Assembly: GCA_049647585.1 (NCBI GenBank)
Contig: JBARXY010000028.1
Coordinates: 62,001 to 126,000, forward strand
DNA: 64,000 nucleotides
Reading direction: 5' to 3'
DNA from: JAGQSZ01 sp049647585
GTDB lineage: Bacteria > Actinomycetota > Acidimicrobiia > Acidimicrobiales > Microtrichaceae
The notes beneath the pieces were generated by a model. The model made no database searches. It had not been told where the DNA came from and was given only the letters and a program-made list of their open reading frames with translations. The translations under genes and the position numbers were made by a program. Below are positions 33,211 through 40,959 of the stretch, in pieces (position 1 is the stretch's first letter; each line of letters begins with the position of its first letter).

Positions 33211-34534
33211 CGCTAACCTCCCTGGCCAGTTCCCTGTATGCGACGGCTCCACGGGAGCTCGGATCGAATGTCGTGATCGGCTTGCCGTATGAGGGCGCTT
33301 CCGAAAGCCGGATGTTCCGGGGGATCACGTTCCGACACACGGTCGATCCGAAGTGGGACCGAACCTCGGTGGAGACCTGTTCACCCAGCCGCGTCCGACT
33401 GTCGTACATCACCAGGACAATGCTCGAGATCTCGAGGGTGGGGTTCAGGTTCCTTCTGACCAGATCCACGTTTCGGGTCAGCTGCCCAAGTCCCTCTAGC
33501 GCGTAGTACTCGCACTGGATTGGTACCAGCACTTCGGATGCAGCCACTAAGGCGTTGACAGTCAACAAACCCAGAGAAGGCGGGCAGTCGATCAGCACGT
33601 AGTCGAAGTCATCGATCACTTCTTCGAGGGCCCGCTTCAGCTTGCTCTCGCGGCTGAAGGCAGGCACCAGCTCGATCTCGGCCCCAGCAAGGTCGAGGCT
33701 CGCCGGAATGACGAAGAGGCCCTTTACCTCGGTCGGCTCGACGCATTCATCAAGCCCGAGATCGTTGAGCAGGACGTCGTACACCGTCACGTCCAGCGTA
33801 CGTGGGTTGATTCCCAGACCGGTCGTTGCGTTGCCCTGAGGATCCAGGTCAACCACCAGAACCCGGAAATCGAGTTCGGCCAGCGCTGCCCCGAGATTCA
33901 CGGTGGTTGTGGTCTTGCCCACTCCACCCTTCTGGTTCGCGATCGCAATCACCCGCGGAAGCGGACGTACGTGGGAGTCGACAACCACCTCCCGCTCAAC
34001 CGGCTCCACGGCCTGCGACGGCTCGATTGACTGAGCCACGCCTTCATCACTGGATGACGCCGCTAGCTGAGCACCGATCGGAGCACCGGAAGCCCTGTCG
34101 AGAATGTTCGGTTCGACATCCTCCGGAACGGACTGTAGGTCAGGCCCGCTACGGTCAGAACCCAAAGGTCCGAATGGGTTGGGCCCAGAGGGCCTAGTCC
34201 CTGAATCTGACACCTGCGGCTCCGATTCTCTGTTCTCTGCAGCTGTCTCCTCTGTGGCACCCTCTTCTGGTGCACCTTCTTCTGGTGCACCTTCTTCTGT
34301 GGCACCTTCCGCCGGTTCCACCGAAGCAGTGTTGCCATCTGACGCGTTTGGGCCCTTGAGGCTCTGGTGCGACACGATTTGTCCCGGTGTTTCCGAGTCG
34401 CCCGTAATGGGCCTGGCAGCAGCGTCTGACAGTGGAGAAGCGCCAGTCGATGGCGATCCCTCATGTCCGTCCTGCGCATCGATCAGCGGTGAGGCTGACG
34501 ACTGGGGATTCTCCGGGAAGTGGACGTCGGTCAT
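33200..34534 (-). CDS. parA: Chromosome partitioning ATPase ParA with long disordered N-terminus
   Basis: A 444-aa ParA/Soj. The ATPase core starts near residue 194 (RVIAIANQKGGVGKTTTTVNLG, deviant Walker A with both lysines) and includes VVDLDPQGNATTGLG and LIDCPPSLGLLTVNAL; it is complete. The first 190 or so residues are acidic and Ser/Pro/Gly-rich, including three tandem EEGAP/EEGAT units, with no predicted fold; usual ParA proteins are 250-350 aa. Start ATG 34534 has AGGGAG 6 nt upstream. First gene of parAB, divergent from rsmG, with a parS site 98 nt upstream of its start. Confidence 0.95.
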   Translation of the reverse strand: MTDVHFPENPQSSASPLIDAQDGHEGSPSTGASPLSDAAARPITGDSETPGQIVSHQSLKGPNASDGNTASVEPAEGATEEGAPEEGAPEEGATEETAAENRESEPQVSDSGTRPSGPNPFGPLGSDRSGPDLQSVPEDVEPNILDRASGAPIGAQLAASSSDEGVAQSIEPSQAVEPVEREVVVDSHVRPLPRVIAIANQKGGVGKTTTTVNLGAALAELDFRVLVVDLDPQGNATTGLGINPRTLDVTVYDVLLNDLGLDECVEPTEVKGLFVIPASLDLAGAEIELVPAFSRESKLKRALEEVIDDFDYVLIDCPPSLGLLTVNALVAASEVLVPIQCEYYALEGLGQLTRNVDLVRRNLNPTLEISSIVLVMYDSRTRLGEQVSTEVRSHFGSTVCRNVIPRNIRLSEAPSYGKPITTFDPSSRGAVAYRELAREVSGVS

Positions 34535-34631
34535 CCGAACTCCCTGAACCGATGATGAGCGCCCGAATGACGCTCCCCCATCCTTTACTGTCAAGCGCTC
34601 CGGGTCAAGCACCCTCGACCATCAACGGCGA

Positions 34632-34647
34632 TGTTCCACGTGGAACA
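34632..34647. promoter_or_regulatory. parS site 1 (parA/rsmG divergent region)
   Basis: TGTTCCACGTGGAACA, a perfect 16-bp palindrome and a textbook ParB-binding parS sequence. It lies between parA and rsmG, where bound ParB could also affect parA transcription. Confidence 0.93.
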
Positions 34648-34710
34648 TCGCTTCAGAAGGCACTCTCCTGCGTCGTTCTCAACCATCTCTGAACGTGAAA
34701 GACTGGTCTA

Positions 34711-35331
34711 ATGACGGCCGCTGACGCAGAGCTCCACAGGGTCCTTCAGAGAAGCAAAGGACTGGGCTTTTTGGGACCTGGTGACATCGAGCAGCAGGTT
34801 TCCCACGCCTTGGCGTTTCTTCCCGCGCTGTCCAATACATCGAGAGTCCTGGACCTGGGAAGCGGCGGCGGGCTGCCCGGTCTTGTCCTTGCCACTCAAC
34901 TCCGGGATGCTGAGTTCGTTCTTCTCGACTCGCAGGGTCGGCGGTGTACCTTTCTGGAATCCGCGGTGGAGCAGCTTGAATTGAATAACCGGGTCTCTGT
35001 TGTGAATGGCCGGGCCGAAGAGATGGCACGAGAAGTTGCACTCCGAGGATCCTTCGACGCCGTTGTGTCAAGGTCCTTCGGACCTCCTGCTGTGACCGCA
35101 GAGTGTGCGGTCGGCTTCCTGAACGGACGAGGCGCCATCCTGGCGGTCAGTGAGCCTCCGGTTCCCGGAACGGACCGGTGGCCGGCGGACGGACTCCAAG
35201 GACTTGGGCTCGAACCGGCGGAGGTTCTCAATAGCGCCTCGGGGAGGATTCAGATTCTGCGAGCCACGGCCAGCTGCCCAGAACGCTTCCCTCGTAGAAC
35301 CGGCATACCTGCCAAGCGACCTCTCTTTTGA
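34711..35331 (+). CDS. rsmG: 16S rRNA (guanine-N7) methyltransferase RsmG/GidB
   Basis: A 206-aa methyltransferase: SAM loop RVLDLGSGGGLPGLVLA, acidic motif VLLDSQGRRCTFLESAV, VVNGRAEEMA, and FDAVVSRSFGPPAVTAE, all typical of RsmG. It methylates G527 (E. coli numbering) of 16S rRNA; loss gives low-level streptomycin resistance in other species. Unlike the usual jag-rsmG-parA order on one strand, here rsmG is turned around and divergent from parA. The RBS is weak. It may have its own promoter in the parS1 region. Confidence 0.93.
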   Translation: MTAADAELHRVLQRSKGLGFLGPGDIEQQVSHALAFLPALSNTSRVLDLGSGGGLPGLVLATQLRDAEFVLLDSQGRRCTFLESAVEQLELNNRVSVVNGRAEEMAREVALRGSFDAVVSRSFGPPAVTAECAVGFLNGRGAILAVSEPPVPGTDRWPADGLQGLGLEPAEVLNSASGRIQILRATASCPERFPRRTGIPAKRPLF

Positions 35332-35513
35332 GTCTTCGTACCTCTGACGCCGACCTCGAGACCGGTTGGCGTCCAGGACCAAGGTCCACCGCAGGCACCT
35401 GAATCGTCAAGCGGTTTCGTGCCGTCGTATCTCAACTTAAGTCGAGGCGGGCCGCAACCCCTTTGGCTTGGGTCACGGCCCGGCACACACAAAGGCATCG
35501 GCCCGCTCACCAC

Positions 35514-35529
35514 TGTTCCACGTGGAACA
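35514..35529. promoter_or_regulatory. parS site 2
   Basis: TGTTCCACGTGGAACA, identical to site 1, in the gap after rsmG. Confidence 0.93.
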
Positions 35530-35567
35530 TTGTCCGTCGCATTTCCTCGACGTCGGGCAGACTCGGC

Positions 35568-35583
35568 CGTTCCACGTGGAACG
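35568..35583. promoter_or_regulatory. parS site 3 (outer bases differ)
   Basis: CGTTCCACGTGGAACG: same 14-bp core as the other two sites, with a changed but still palindromic outer pair. It is spaced 54 bp (start to start) from site 2, about five helical turns. Confidence 0.85.
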
Positions 35584-35793
35584 CTTTGGAGCACTCCAGA
35601 GAATCGGTCTCAGATCGAGCGTCGCATTCAGACGTGGGCTGACCGCTGCCCTAGTCGCTCAGGAACGCTGTGGAGGCTCAGGACTAAGCGCTCAAGAAAG
35701 CACCTCTCCGAGGGTGCAGCCGCCCCGACGTCGTCGAACGGTGGCAGAGCAGGGGAGTCAGGGGGCTGGGGAGCGCACTAATCCCAAAACCAA

Positions 35794-35822
35794 GAAGGCC
35801 GACACCAAGGGTGCCGGCCTTC
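35794..35822 (-). terminator. Rho-independent terminator of the rpmH-rnpA-yidD-yidC-jag operon
   Basis: On the minus strand a 13-bp stem (GAAGGCCGGCACC with GGTGTCGGCCTTC, one G-T pair, 3-nt loop) is followed by TTGGTTTTG. It lies 43 nt after the jag stop. Confidence 0.75.
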
Positions 35823-35865
35823 TCAAATTAACTGGGCCAGAGCCCGTCAGTGCGGTGGCAGCTGG

Positions 35866-36765
35866 TCAATCAGCCGGGCGCAGTGCAACCCGCCGGCGCG
35901 GGTCTTCGCCCTCTGATCCCGATCGGACGCCGTCAAGCTCGGAGGCCGTGTCATGGACCTGCTTGCGATCCACGCTCGACATCACTTCGAACACCACCGT
36001 CACGTCGTCCTGGCGAACCTGCTCGGCGGCCTGCTCGACAAACTCCGACAGGGCTTCCGAGCGCCGCTTGCGGATACCGGCGACGTCGACGGTCACTCGT
36101 GCGTATTCCCGTCCTGCGGCCTGACGCTGAAGGGACGTCCTGGTGATCTCTTGAATGGCATCGAGAGTTGCGAGTCTTGGTCCAACCAGTAGGCCAAGGT
36201 CGTCTCCGACAACGTTGGCCCGAAGATCTCCGTCGTCGAAGCTCGACTCGACAGAGACCTGAAGATCGAAGGACTTGGCCAAGTCGGTTAGGAAGTTCTC
36301 CACCGCCGAGATCTGCTCTGCTTCGTCCATGGGTTCCTTCTTTCGGTCATTCGAACGACCGCGGTTACCCGACTTGGGGCCGTCCGCGGCCCGATTGGAC
36401 TCCGACCTGGACTGGTCCGACTTACCCGACGCGCGGTTGGGGGCGGGAGACTGCTCTGTGGCCTTGCGATAGCCCTTGGTCGGCTCGACTTCGGAGTTGG
36501 CGTCCGATGAGTTGGAAGGAACCGAATCGGTTTCTGACTCCTCAGGGCGCTTCTTTCCACGACGCTTGCGTTCGGTCTTGGGACGGGGCGCCTTCGGAAC
36601 GATGCGTACCCGCACCCGTGCCAAGCCCCTGGTCCGACCGAACAGACCTGTCTTGGGCTCTTCGATTACTTCGAACTCGGCTTCGCTTTCGTCTACCCCG
36701 AGTTGGTCCAGTGCCAACTCACGAGCCTCTTCGACCGTGCTTGCAGTCGTTTCTATCCATTCCAT
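35866..36765 (-). CDS. jag: Jag (KhpB-like) RNA-binding protein, Jag_N-KH-R3H
   Basis: A 299-aa protein. Jag_N domain at residues 1-50 (MEWIETTASTVEEARELALD ... KTGLFG), a roughly 95-residue basic/polar linker that is probably disordered, then the KH domain (SFDDGDLRANVVGDDLGLLVGP) and an R3H domain with the R-x3-H motif (RKQVHDTA). KhpB/Jag binds RNA and is linked to division and wall synthesis in Gram-positives. Start ATG 36765 has GAGG 9 nt upstream. It follows yidC after 10 nt. Confidence 0.93.
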   Translation of the reverse strand: MEWIETTASTVEEARELALDQLGVDESEAEFEVIEEPKTGLFGRTRGLARVRVRIVPKAPRPKTERKRRGKKRPEESETDSVPSNSSDANSEVEPTKGYRKATEQSPAPNRASGKSDQSRSESNRAADGPKSGNRGRSNDRKKEPMDEAEQISAVENFLTDLAKSFDLQVSVESSFDDGDLRANVVGDDLGLLVGPRLATLDAIQEITRTSLQRQAAGREYARVTVDVAGIRKRRSEALSEFVEQAAEQVRQDDVTVVFEVMSSVDRKQVHDTASELDGVRSGSEGEDPRRRVALRPAD

Positions 36766-36775
36766 TTTCCAAGCC

Positions 36776-37912
36776 TCAATTCTGCTTCGATTGGGAACCA
36801 CGGCGCGTCTCGCCGGAGCGCCGAGGATTCACCTTCGGACTAGTTGTAGAACTCTTGGAGCTACTCGCTGCTGCGGTCTCTCCGGATTGTTTCTTCTGGG
36901 CCGCCTTGCTTCGTGGGCTCGATCCGGTCCCACGCTTGTCGTCTGATTTGGAACCGGAATTCTCCGATTCGGTCTTCTTCTTGGCGACTGCTACGGCCTT
37001 GGCATTTGTGGGTGCCTTGGTCGACACGGACGACTTGGACTTCTCGGTAGCCGTTGTCTCTACTTCACCCTTGGGGTGCTCGTGCCTATAGACCGACCGA
37101 GTTATGTATGAGTTGGTTCCGATCCGGCAGAGGTTCTGAGTACACCAGTACAGGGCCATACCTGCCGGGAAGCCGAAGGAAAAGATCGGCAGAAAGAATG
37201 GCATGAACTTCATGATCATCTGCTGTTGCGGATTGGCAGGCGCCGACGTGTTTCTCAGACGTAGCTGACGGTTCTGAAAGAGTCCGGTGGCGAGCATGAT
37301 CAGCAGAAGGGCCAGGAAGGGGATCGCCACCACCAGGCTGATCTGCAGGGCTTGACTGGCGGACAACGACAGATCCATCCCGAGGAAGTTCATCTTCGTG
37401 GATTTAGCCAACGCCTTGTACAGATCCATGCTGGGGTCAAGATGCTGCGGGTGGAAGAACTGCTCGTTGAGAATCCAGGGCTTGAAGGTGTTGCCGAGGT
37501 TCTGATTGCTGATGGTTTGGCCCAAACCGCTGCCAAGACCACCTTGACGCACCGTCAGGCCCTCGATCAGGCGATACATGATGAAGAACACTGGAGCTTG
37601 GGCCAGCATCGGCAGACAGCCACCGAGCGGATTGATCTGGTTCTCACGGTAGAACGCCATCAGCTCGGCGTTGAGAGTCTCGCGATCGTTCTTGTACTTC
37701 TCCTGGATCCTCTTCATCTCCGGCTGCATCCGCTGCATCTGGAGCATCGAACGGGTGCTCTTCACCGTCAGGGGAGTGATGAGAATCATCACCGCAACCG
37801 TCAGAGCCATGATCGAGAACCCGTAGCCGAAGTCCAGACGGAGGCCCGAGGGCACGAGCCTGAAGAAGAAATCGAGCACCTTGGCGAGAGCATTGAAAAA
37901 TGTATCGAACAT
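36776..37912 (-). CDS. yidC: Membrane protein insertase YidC/Oxa1
   Basis: A 378-aa YidC of the Gram-positive type with five helices: start FFNALAKVLDFFFRLVP, then YGFSIMALTVAVMILITPLTVKSTRSMLQMQRMQPEMK with the basic coiled region, NPLGGCLPMLAQAPVFFIMYRLIEGL, and helices to about residue 280. The C-terminal 100 residues are a Lys/Ser/Thr-rich cytoplasmic tail, likely ribosome-binding. It inserts small membrane proteins with or without SecYEG. Its ATG overlaps the yidD stop by 1 nt. Confidence 0.96.
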   Translation of the reverse strand: MFDTFFNALAKVLDFFFRLVPSGLRLDFGYGFSIMALTVAVMILITPLTVKSTRSMLQMQRMQPEMKRIQEKYKNDRETLNAELMAFYRENQINPLGGCLPMLAQAPVFFIMYRLIEGLTVRQGGLGSGLGQTISNQNLGNTFKPWILNEQFFHPQHLDPSMDLYKALAKSTKMNFLGMDLSLSASQALQISLVVAIPFLALLLIMLATGLFQNRQLRLRNTSAPANPQQQMIMKFMPFFLPIFSFGFPAGMALYWCTQNLCRIGTNSYITRSVYRHEHPKGEVETTATEKSKSSVSTKAPTNAKAVAVAKKKTESENSGSKSDDKRGTGSSPRSKAAQKKQSGETAAASSSKSSTTSPKVNPRRSGETRRGSQSKQN

Positions 37913-38259
37913 CAGTGGACCTTCTCGTTACATGCGTGGTGGTGACGCGCTCTTCGGGGTGGAACCGGGTCGTATCCCTGGCCTCCCCATGGATTGCAGC
38001 GCAAGATTCGCCAGACGGCCAGATATGAGCCCTTTATGACTCCGTGGGTCTGTAGCGACTCGAGAGCATAAGTAGAACAGCTGGGCGTAAACCGGCAGGG
38101 GGAGGGCCTGCCCTCCGTCAACCTCTGGTAGAGCCTGATGGGCTGACTCGAAAGTCGGACTCTCCAGGAAAGTCGATCGTCTGTCTGCGGGCCGACGCCC
38201 GAATCCGTGTCGGGTGCATCATTGGACAGCAGAGAGTGTGCTTCAGGCGCTACGGTCAT
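37912..38259 (-). CDS. yidD: Membrane protein insertion efficiency factor YidD
   Basis: A 115-aa protein with the diagnostic blocks RLYQRLTEGRPSPCRFTPSC, STYALESLQTHG and LRCNPWGGQGYDPVP. It has about 35 additional N-terminal residues compared with common YidD. It is a small membrane-associated helper of YidC-dependent insertion, in the usual rnpA-yidD-yidC order; 5 nt after rnpA and overlapping yidC by 1 nt. Confidence 0.94.
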   Translation of the reverse strand: MTVAPEAHSLLSNDAPDTDSGVGPQTDDRLSWRVRLSSQPIRLYQRLTEGRPSPCRFTPSCSTYALESLQTHGVIKGSYLAVWRILRCNPWGGQGYDPVPPRRARHHHACNEKVH

Positions 38260-38264
38260 CGTAA

Positions 38265-38636
38265 CTATCGATCACTCGTGGTCGAATCATCTGAACCTCC
38301 GATAGGGCTCGGTGGAAGCCCTTCGCATGCCGCATGCAACCAACCCCGCAAGGTTTGCATGTCCGCACCTCTCGCGCCCGGCCGTACCACGACCAGGTAC
38401 GCCGCTGGAGCCAGTTCTCCGAGTTCTTCCAAGTCCGACATCACAACCCGCAACTGGCGGCGTAGACGGTTGCGGACCACCGCAGGACCCACGATCCGTG
38501 GAATGGCGTAGGCAACAGCCGCACGATCCACCTTGGCAACCTGATTGCGAACAAGGGTGATCGGGCCCGCCTTGGACCGCACAGCGGTGCGGCCGAACCC
38601 GCGGAATACCGCTCGTTCCCGAATCCGATCTATCAA
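38265..38636 (-). CDS. rnpA: Ribonuclease P protein component
   Basis: A 123-aa RnpA. The RNR motif is present (IVGPAVVRNRLRRQLRVVM) together with the VRSKAGPITLVRN strand and the C-terminal PAAYLVVVRPGA strand. It assists the RNase P RNA in 5-prime tRNA maturation. Its ATG overlaps the rpmH stop by 4 nt, the classic rpmH-rnpA coupling. Confidence 0.94.
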   Translation of the reverse strand: MIDRIRERAVFRGFGRTAVRSKAGPITLVRNQVAKVDRAAVAYAIPRIVGPAVVRNRLRRQLRVVMSDLEELGELAPAAYLVVVRPGARGADMQTLRGWLHAACEGLPPSPIGGSDDSTTSDR

Positions 38637-38767
38637 GCAGAAAGGCGGTGACGGCCCTTGCGGCGACGAGACTTGATGATTGCCTGACCGGCACGGTCCG
38701 ACATGCGATGACGAAATCCGTGCTTGCGGGCACGTCGTCGTTCGTTCGGCTGAAATGTACGCTTCAC
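38633..38767 (-). CDS. rpmH: 50S ribosomal protein L34
   Basis: A 44-aa L34: start (V/M)KRTFQPNERRRARKHGFRHRM, then RRRKGRHRLSA at the end, typical length. The start is GTG 38767, with GGAG 6 nt upstream. First gene of the minus-strand operon that leads away from the origin (rpmH-rnpA-yidD-yidC-jag). Confidence 0.97.
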   Translation of the reverse strand: MKRTFQPNERRRARKHGFRHRMSDRAGQAIIKSRRRKGRHRLSA

Positions 38768-39215
38768 TGGATCTCCAAGCGGCTGTGACCGACAGGGTGG
38801 CTGGTATGTCCGGTGGCGAATCGAAAGATCGACCAACAACTGGTCAGCTGCGGGGTAGGCGTAGTCTGAATACCGTACGCCGCCGGTTGCACACATCGTT
38901 CTGAGGGCCCAGAAAAGGCTGAACCTCGTTCAGATAAGCGCGGATGAATACCCCGAGCGGACCCGGACCTTCCAACAGTACGACTCAAACCACGTCACCG
39001 CCAGCCCACGGGCGCGGACTGGGAGCCCGCCCGGACGCCGCGGGTCCTGCGCACCGGTCCTCCACTTGCGGACACGATGAACTAGTCACTACCTTCCGAT
39101 GCGGATTCAGACTTCCTATTAGTTGTCCACAGTGTGTGGACCACCTGTGGATCACCGCATCGATTCCGTGTCATCTGGGGAGACGACCCGGAGTCAACCG
39201 AGGAGGACGGCCCAC
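38768..39215. promoter_or_regulatory. rpmH-dnaA intergenic region with a DnaA-box cluster
   Basis: 448 bp without a gene, holding the divergent promoters of rpmH and dnaA. At 39123-39154 three DnaA boxes are packed together: TTGTCCACA (39123-39131, actinobacterial consensus), TGGTCCACA (39135-39143, minus, 8 of 9) and TGATCCACA (39146-39154, minus, 8 of 9). They lie 62-93 nt before the dnaA start, as expected for autoregulation and possibly part of the origin. Confidence 0.75.
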
Positions 39216-40640
39216 GTGGCAGCCGACGCAAATCAGCTTTGGGCGGAGGCGGCAACTCTTCTCGCACAGCAGGTGAGCGACGCCGTCTGGAGTTCCACCT
39301 TTCAGGATGTGAACGGTGTGGACCTGCAGGATGACACCCTCACGCTCTCGGTTCCGAGTCAGTTGGCCCGTCAGCGGATCGAGTCTCGTTTCATGGGTCT
39401 CGTTGGTGCAGCTCTTATCGACGCGGGCCATCCCGGTATTCGGGTCGTGTTCGAGGTCACGATCTACAAGGGCCAACACGACGCACAACCTCCCTCCAGA
39501 TCGGTCGCAACAGCGGATTCAACGGTAGGACCCGGTGAGCCGGTGACCCCGGAGACCGTTGAGGGCGAGGACTTCGAAATCGCTGGTACTCCCAACCAAC
39601 TTGGCGGGTCCCGCCCAGGCGGAGCGGACCGTTTCACCTTTGAGTCATTCGTGATCGGCCCCTCGAACAGGTTTGCCCACGCCGCCGCTCTTTCGGTCGC
39701 CGAAACACCGGCCCGGAGCTACAACCCCCTTTTCGTCTACGGCGATGCGGGTCTCGGCAAGACCCATCTGTTGCAGGCGATCTCGCACTATGTGCGCGAG
39801 ATCTATCCGTCCTACACCGTGCGCTACATCTCGACCGAGACCCTCCTGAACGAATTCGTCGACGCCATCCGCAAGAACTCCCAACCGGACTTCAAGCGCC
39901 GCTACCGCGAGATCGACGTGCTACTCGTAGACGACATCCAGTTCTTGGAAGGCAAGGAACAGCTCCAGGAAGAGTTCTTCCATACCTTCAACACCCTTCA
40001 GCAGGCGCAGCGGCAGATCGTGTTGAGTTCGGATCGTCCACCGGATGCAATAGCCACGCTCGAAGATCGCCTACGGAGCCGCTTCAAGGCCGGGTTGATC
40101 ACAGACATCCAGCCGCCCGACTTCGAGACCCGCCTCGCGATTCTCCAGAAGAAGGGTGAACAGTCCGGTACCAAGGTTCCTGCAGAGGTTCTCGAGTTCA
40201 TTGCGACCCACATCACGTACAACATTCGTGAACTCGAAGGCGCCCTCATCCGTGTCAGCGCCTACTCGGCGTTGAACAACGCCGATTTGGATGTCGAACT
40301 AGCCAGCGAGATTCTCGCCGATTCAATCCGGGCGACAAAACCTCGACAGATCACGGCACCGTTCATCATCGAAAAGACCGCGTCGATGTTCAGCGTCGAA
40401 GTAGAACAGCTCAAGGGCAAGAGCCGCACGAGGGACCTGGTGCATGCACGCCAGGTCGGCATGTACGTCTGCCGTCAGGAGACGGACCTCTCCTACCCTC
40501 AGATCGGCAAGGAGTTCGGTGGTCGTGATCACACAACCGTCATGCACGCCTGCGACAAGATCTCGAACCTCATGCCGGAACGCCGAAAAACCTATGACGA
40601 CGTGACCGCGTTGATCCAGCTGGTAAGGGCGCGGGAATGA
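39216..40640 (+). CDS. dnaA: Chromosomal replication initiator DnaA
   Basis: A 474-aa DnaA. Domain I (WAEAATLLAQQVSDAVWSSTF), a short domain II (about residues 90-135), the AAA+ domain with Walker A YGDAGLGKTHLLQA and Walker B VLLVDDIQFLEGKE, and domain IV with DnaA-box-reading GGRDHTTVMHACDKI. The Walker A carries GDAG where GGVG is usual, a conservative change. The start was set at GTG 39216, preceded by GAGGAGG; an upstream in-frame TTG at 39123 falls inside a DnaA box. Confidence 0.97.
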   Translation: MAADANQLWAEAATLLAQQVSDAVWSSTFQDVNGVDLQDDTLTLSVPSQLARQRIESRFMGLVGAALIDAGHPGIRVVFEVTIYKGQHDAQPPSRSVATADSTVGPGEPVTPETVEGEDFEIAGTPNQLGGSRPGGADRFTFESFVIGPSNRFAHAAALSVAETPARSYNPLFVYGDAGLGKTHLLQAISHYVREIYPSYTVRYISTETLLNEFVDAIRKNSQPDFKRRYREIDVLLVDDIQFLEGKEQLQEEFFHTFNTLQQAQRQIVLSSDRPPDAIATLEDRLRSRFKAGLITDIQPPDFETRLAILQKKGEQSGTKVPAEVLEFIATHITYNIRELEGALIRVSAYSALNNADLDVELASEILADSIRATKPRQITAPFIIEKTASMFSVEVEQLKGKSRTRDLVHARQVGMYVCRQETDLSYPQIGKEFGGRDHTTVMHACDKISNLMPERRKTYDDVTALIQLVRARE

Positions 40641-40959
40641 CGCAGGATCCGGCTCTCCGATCTGGGGACCTTCTCCACAGCCGGCTCCCGAAAAGGCAGG
40701 CAGAACTGTTCATGGGAGGTGGATCGCGACCGCGATGGGAGCGCGATCGCGCTGTTCCCTCGACAGCCTTCCGAGGTGTCGTTTCAACAGACACGCGTGG
40801 AATTTCATCGATGTCCCGTGGATGGGGTGTACAGAGTGTGGATGGACAACCCGCTCAGGGCTTGGGCTGCGCTAGGTTTCCCACAATCCACAGACCCAAC
40901 TACTACTTCAACTGGATTAATAACATCAACGGGTCCAGTAGTGGGGAAAGCGAGAAGTA
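40641..40959. other. dnaA-dnaN intergenic region, candidate oriC
   Basis: 319 bp without a gene, in the place where actinobacterial origins usually lie. DnaA-box-like sequences: TTCTCCACA (40671-40679, 8 of 9), CCATCCACA (40837-40845, minus, 7 of 9) and CAATCCACA (40884-40892, 7 of 9). A 12-bp palindrome GCGCGATCGCGC is at 40741-40752. An A+T-rich stretch (about 40905-40931, including GGATTAATAACATC) could be the unwinding element. Box density is lower than in mycobacteria or streptomycetes, so the origin may also include the dnaA-upstream cluster. Confidence 0.55.

Larger units (their letters stand above)
35332..35793. other. Gene-free parS region between rsmG and jag
   Basis: About 460 bp between the convergent ends of rsmG and jag with no convincing gene. 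Open frames here are G+C-driven and run antisense into jag. It holds two parS sites and, at its right edge, the jag-operon terminator. Confidence 0.7.

Noticed and set aside
35468..36124. 218-codon frame starting in the parS region
   Set aside because: Crosses two parS sites and a terminator, then runs antisense into jag; composition is low-complexity.
39123..39215. Longer DnaA start at TTG 39123
   Set aside because: Would place the start inside a DnaA box and lacks an RBS; GTG 39216 has GAGGAGG and matches the usual N-terminus.
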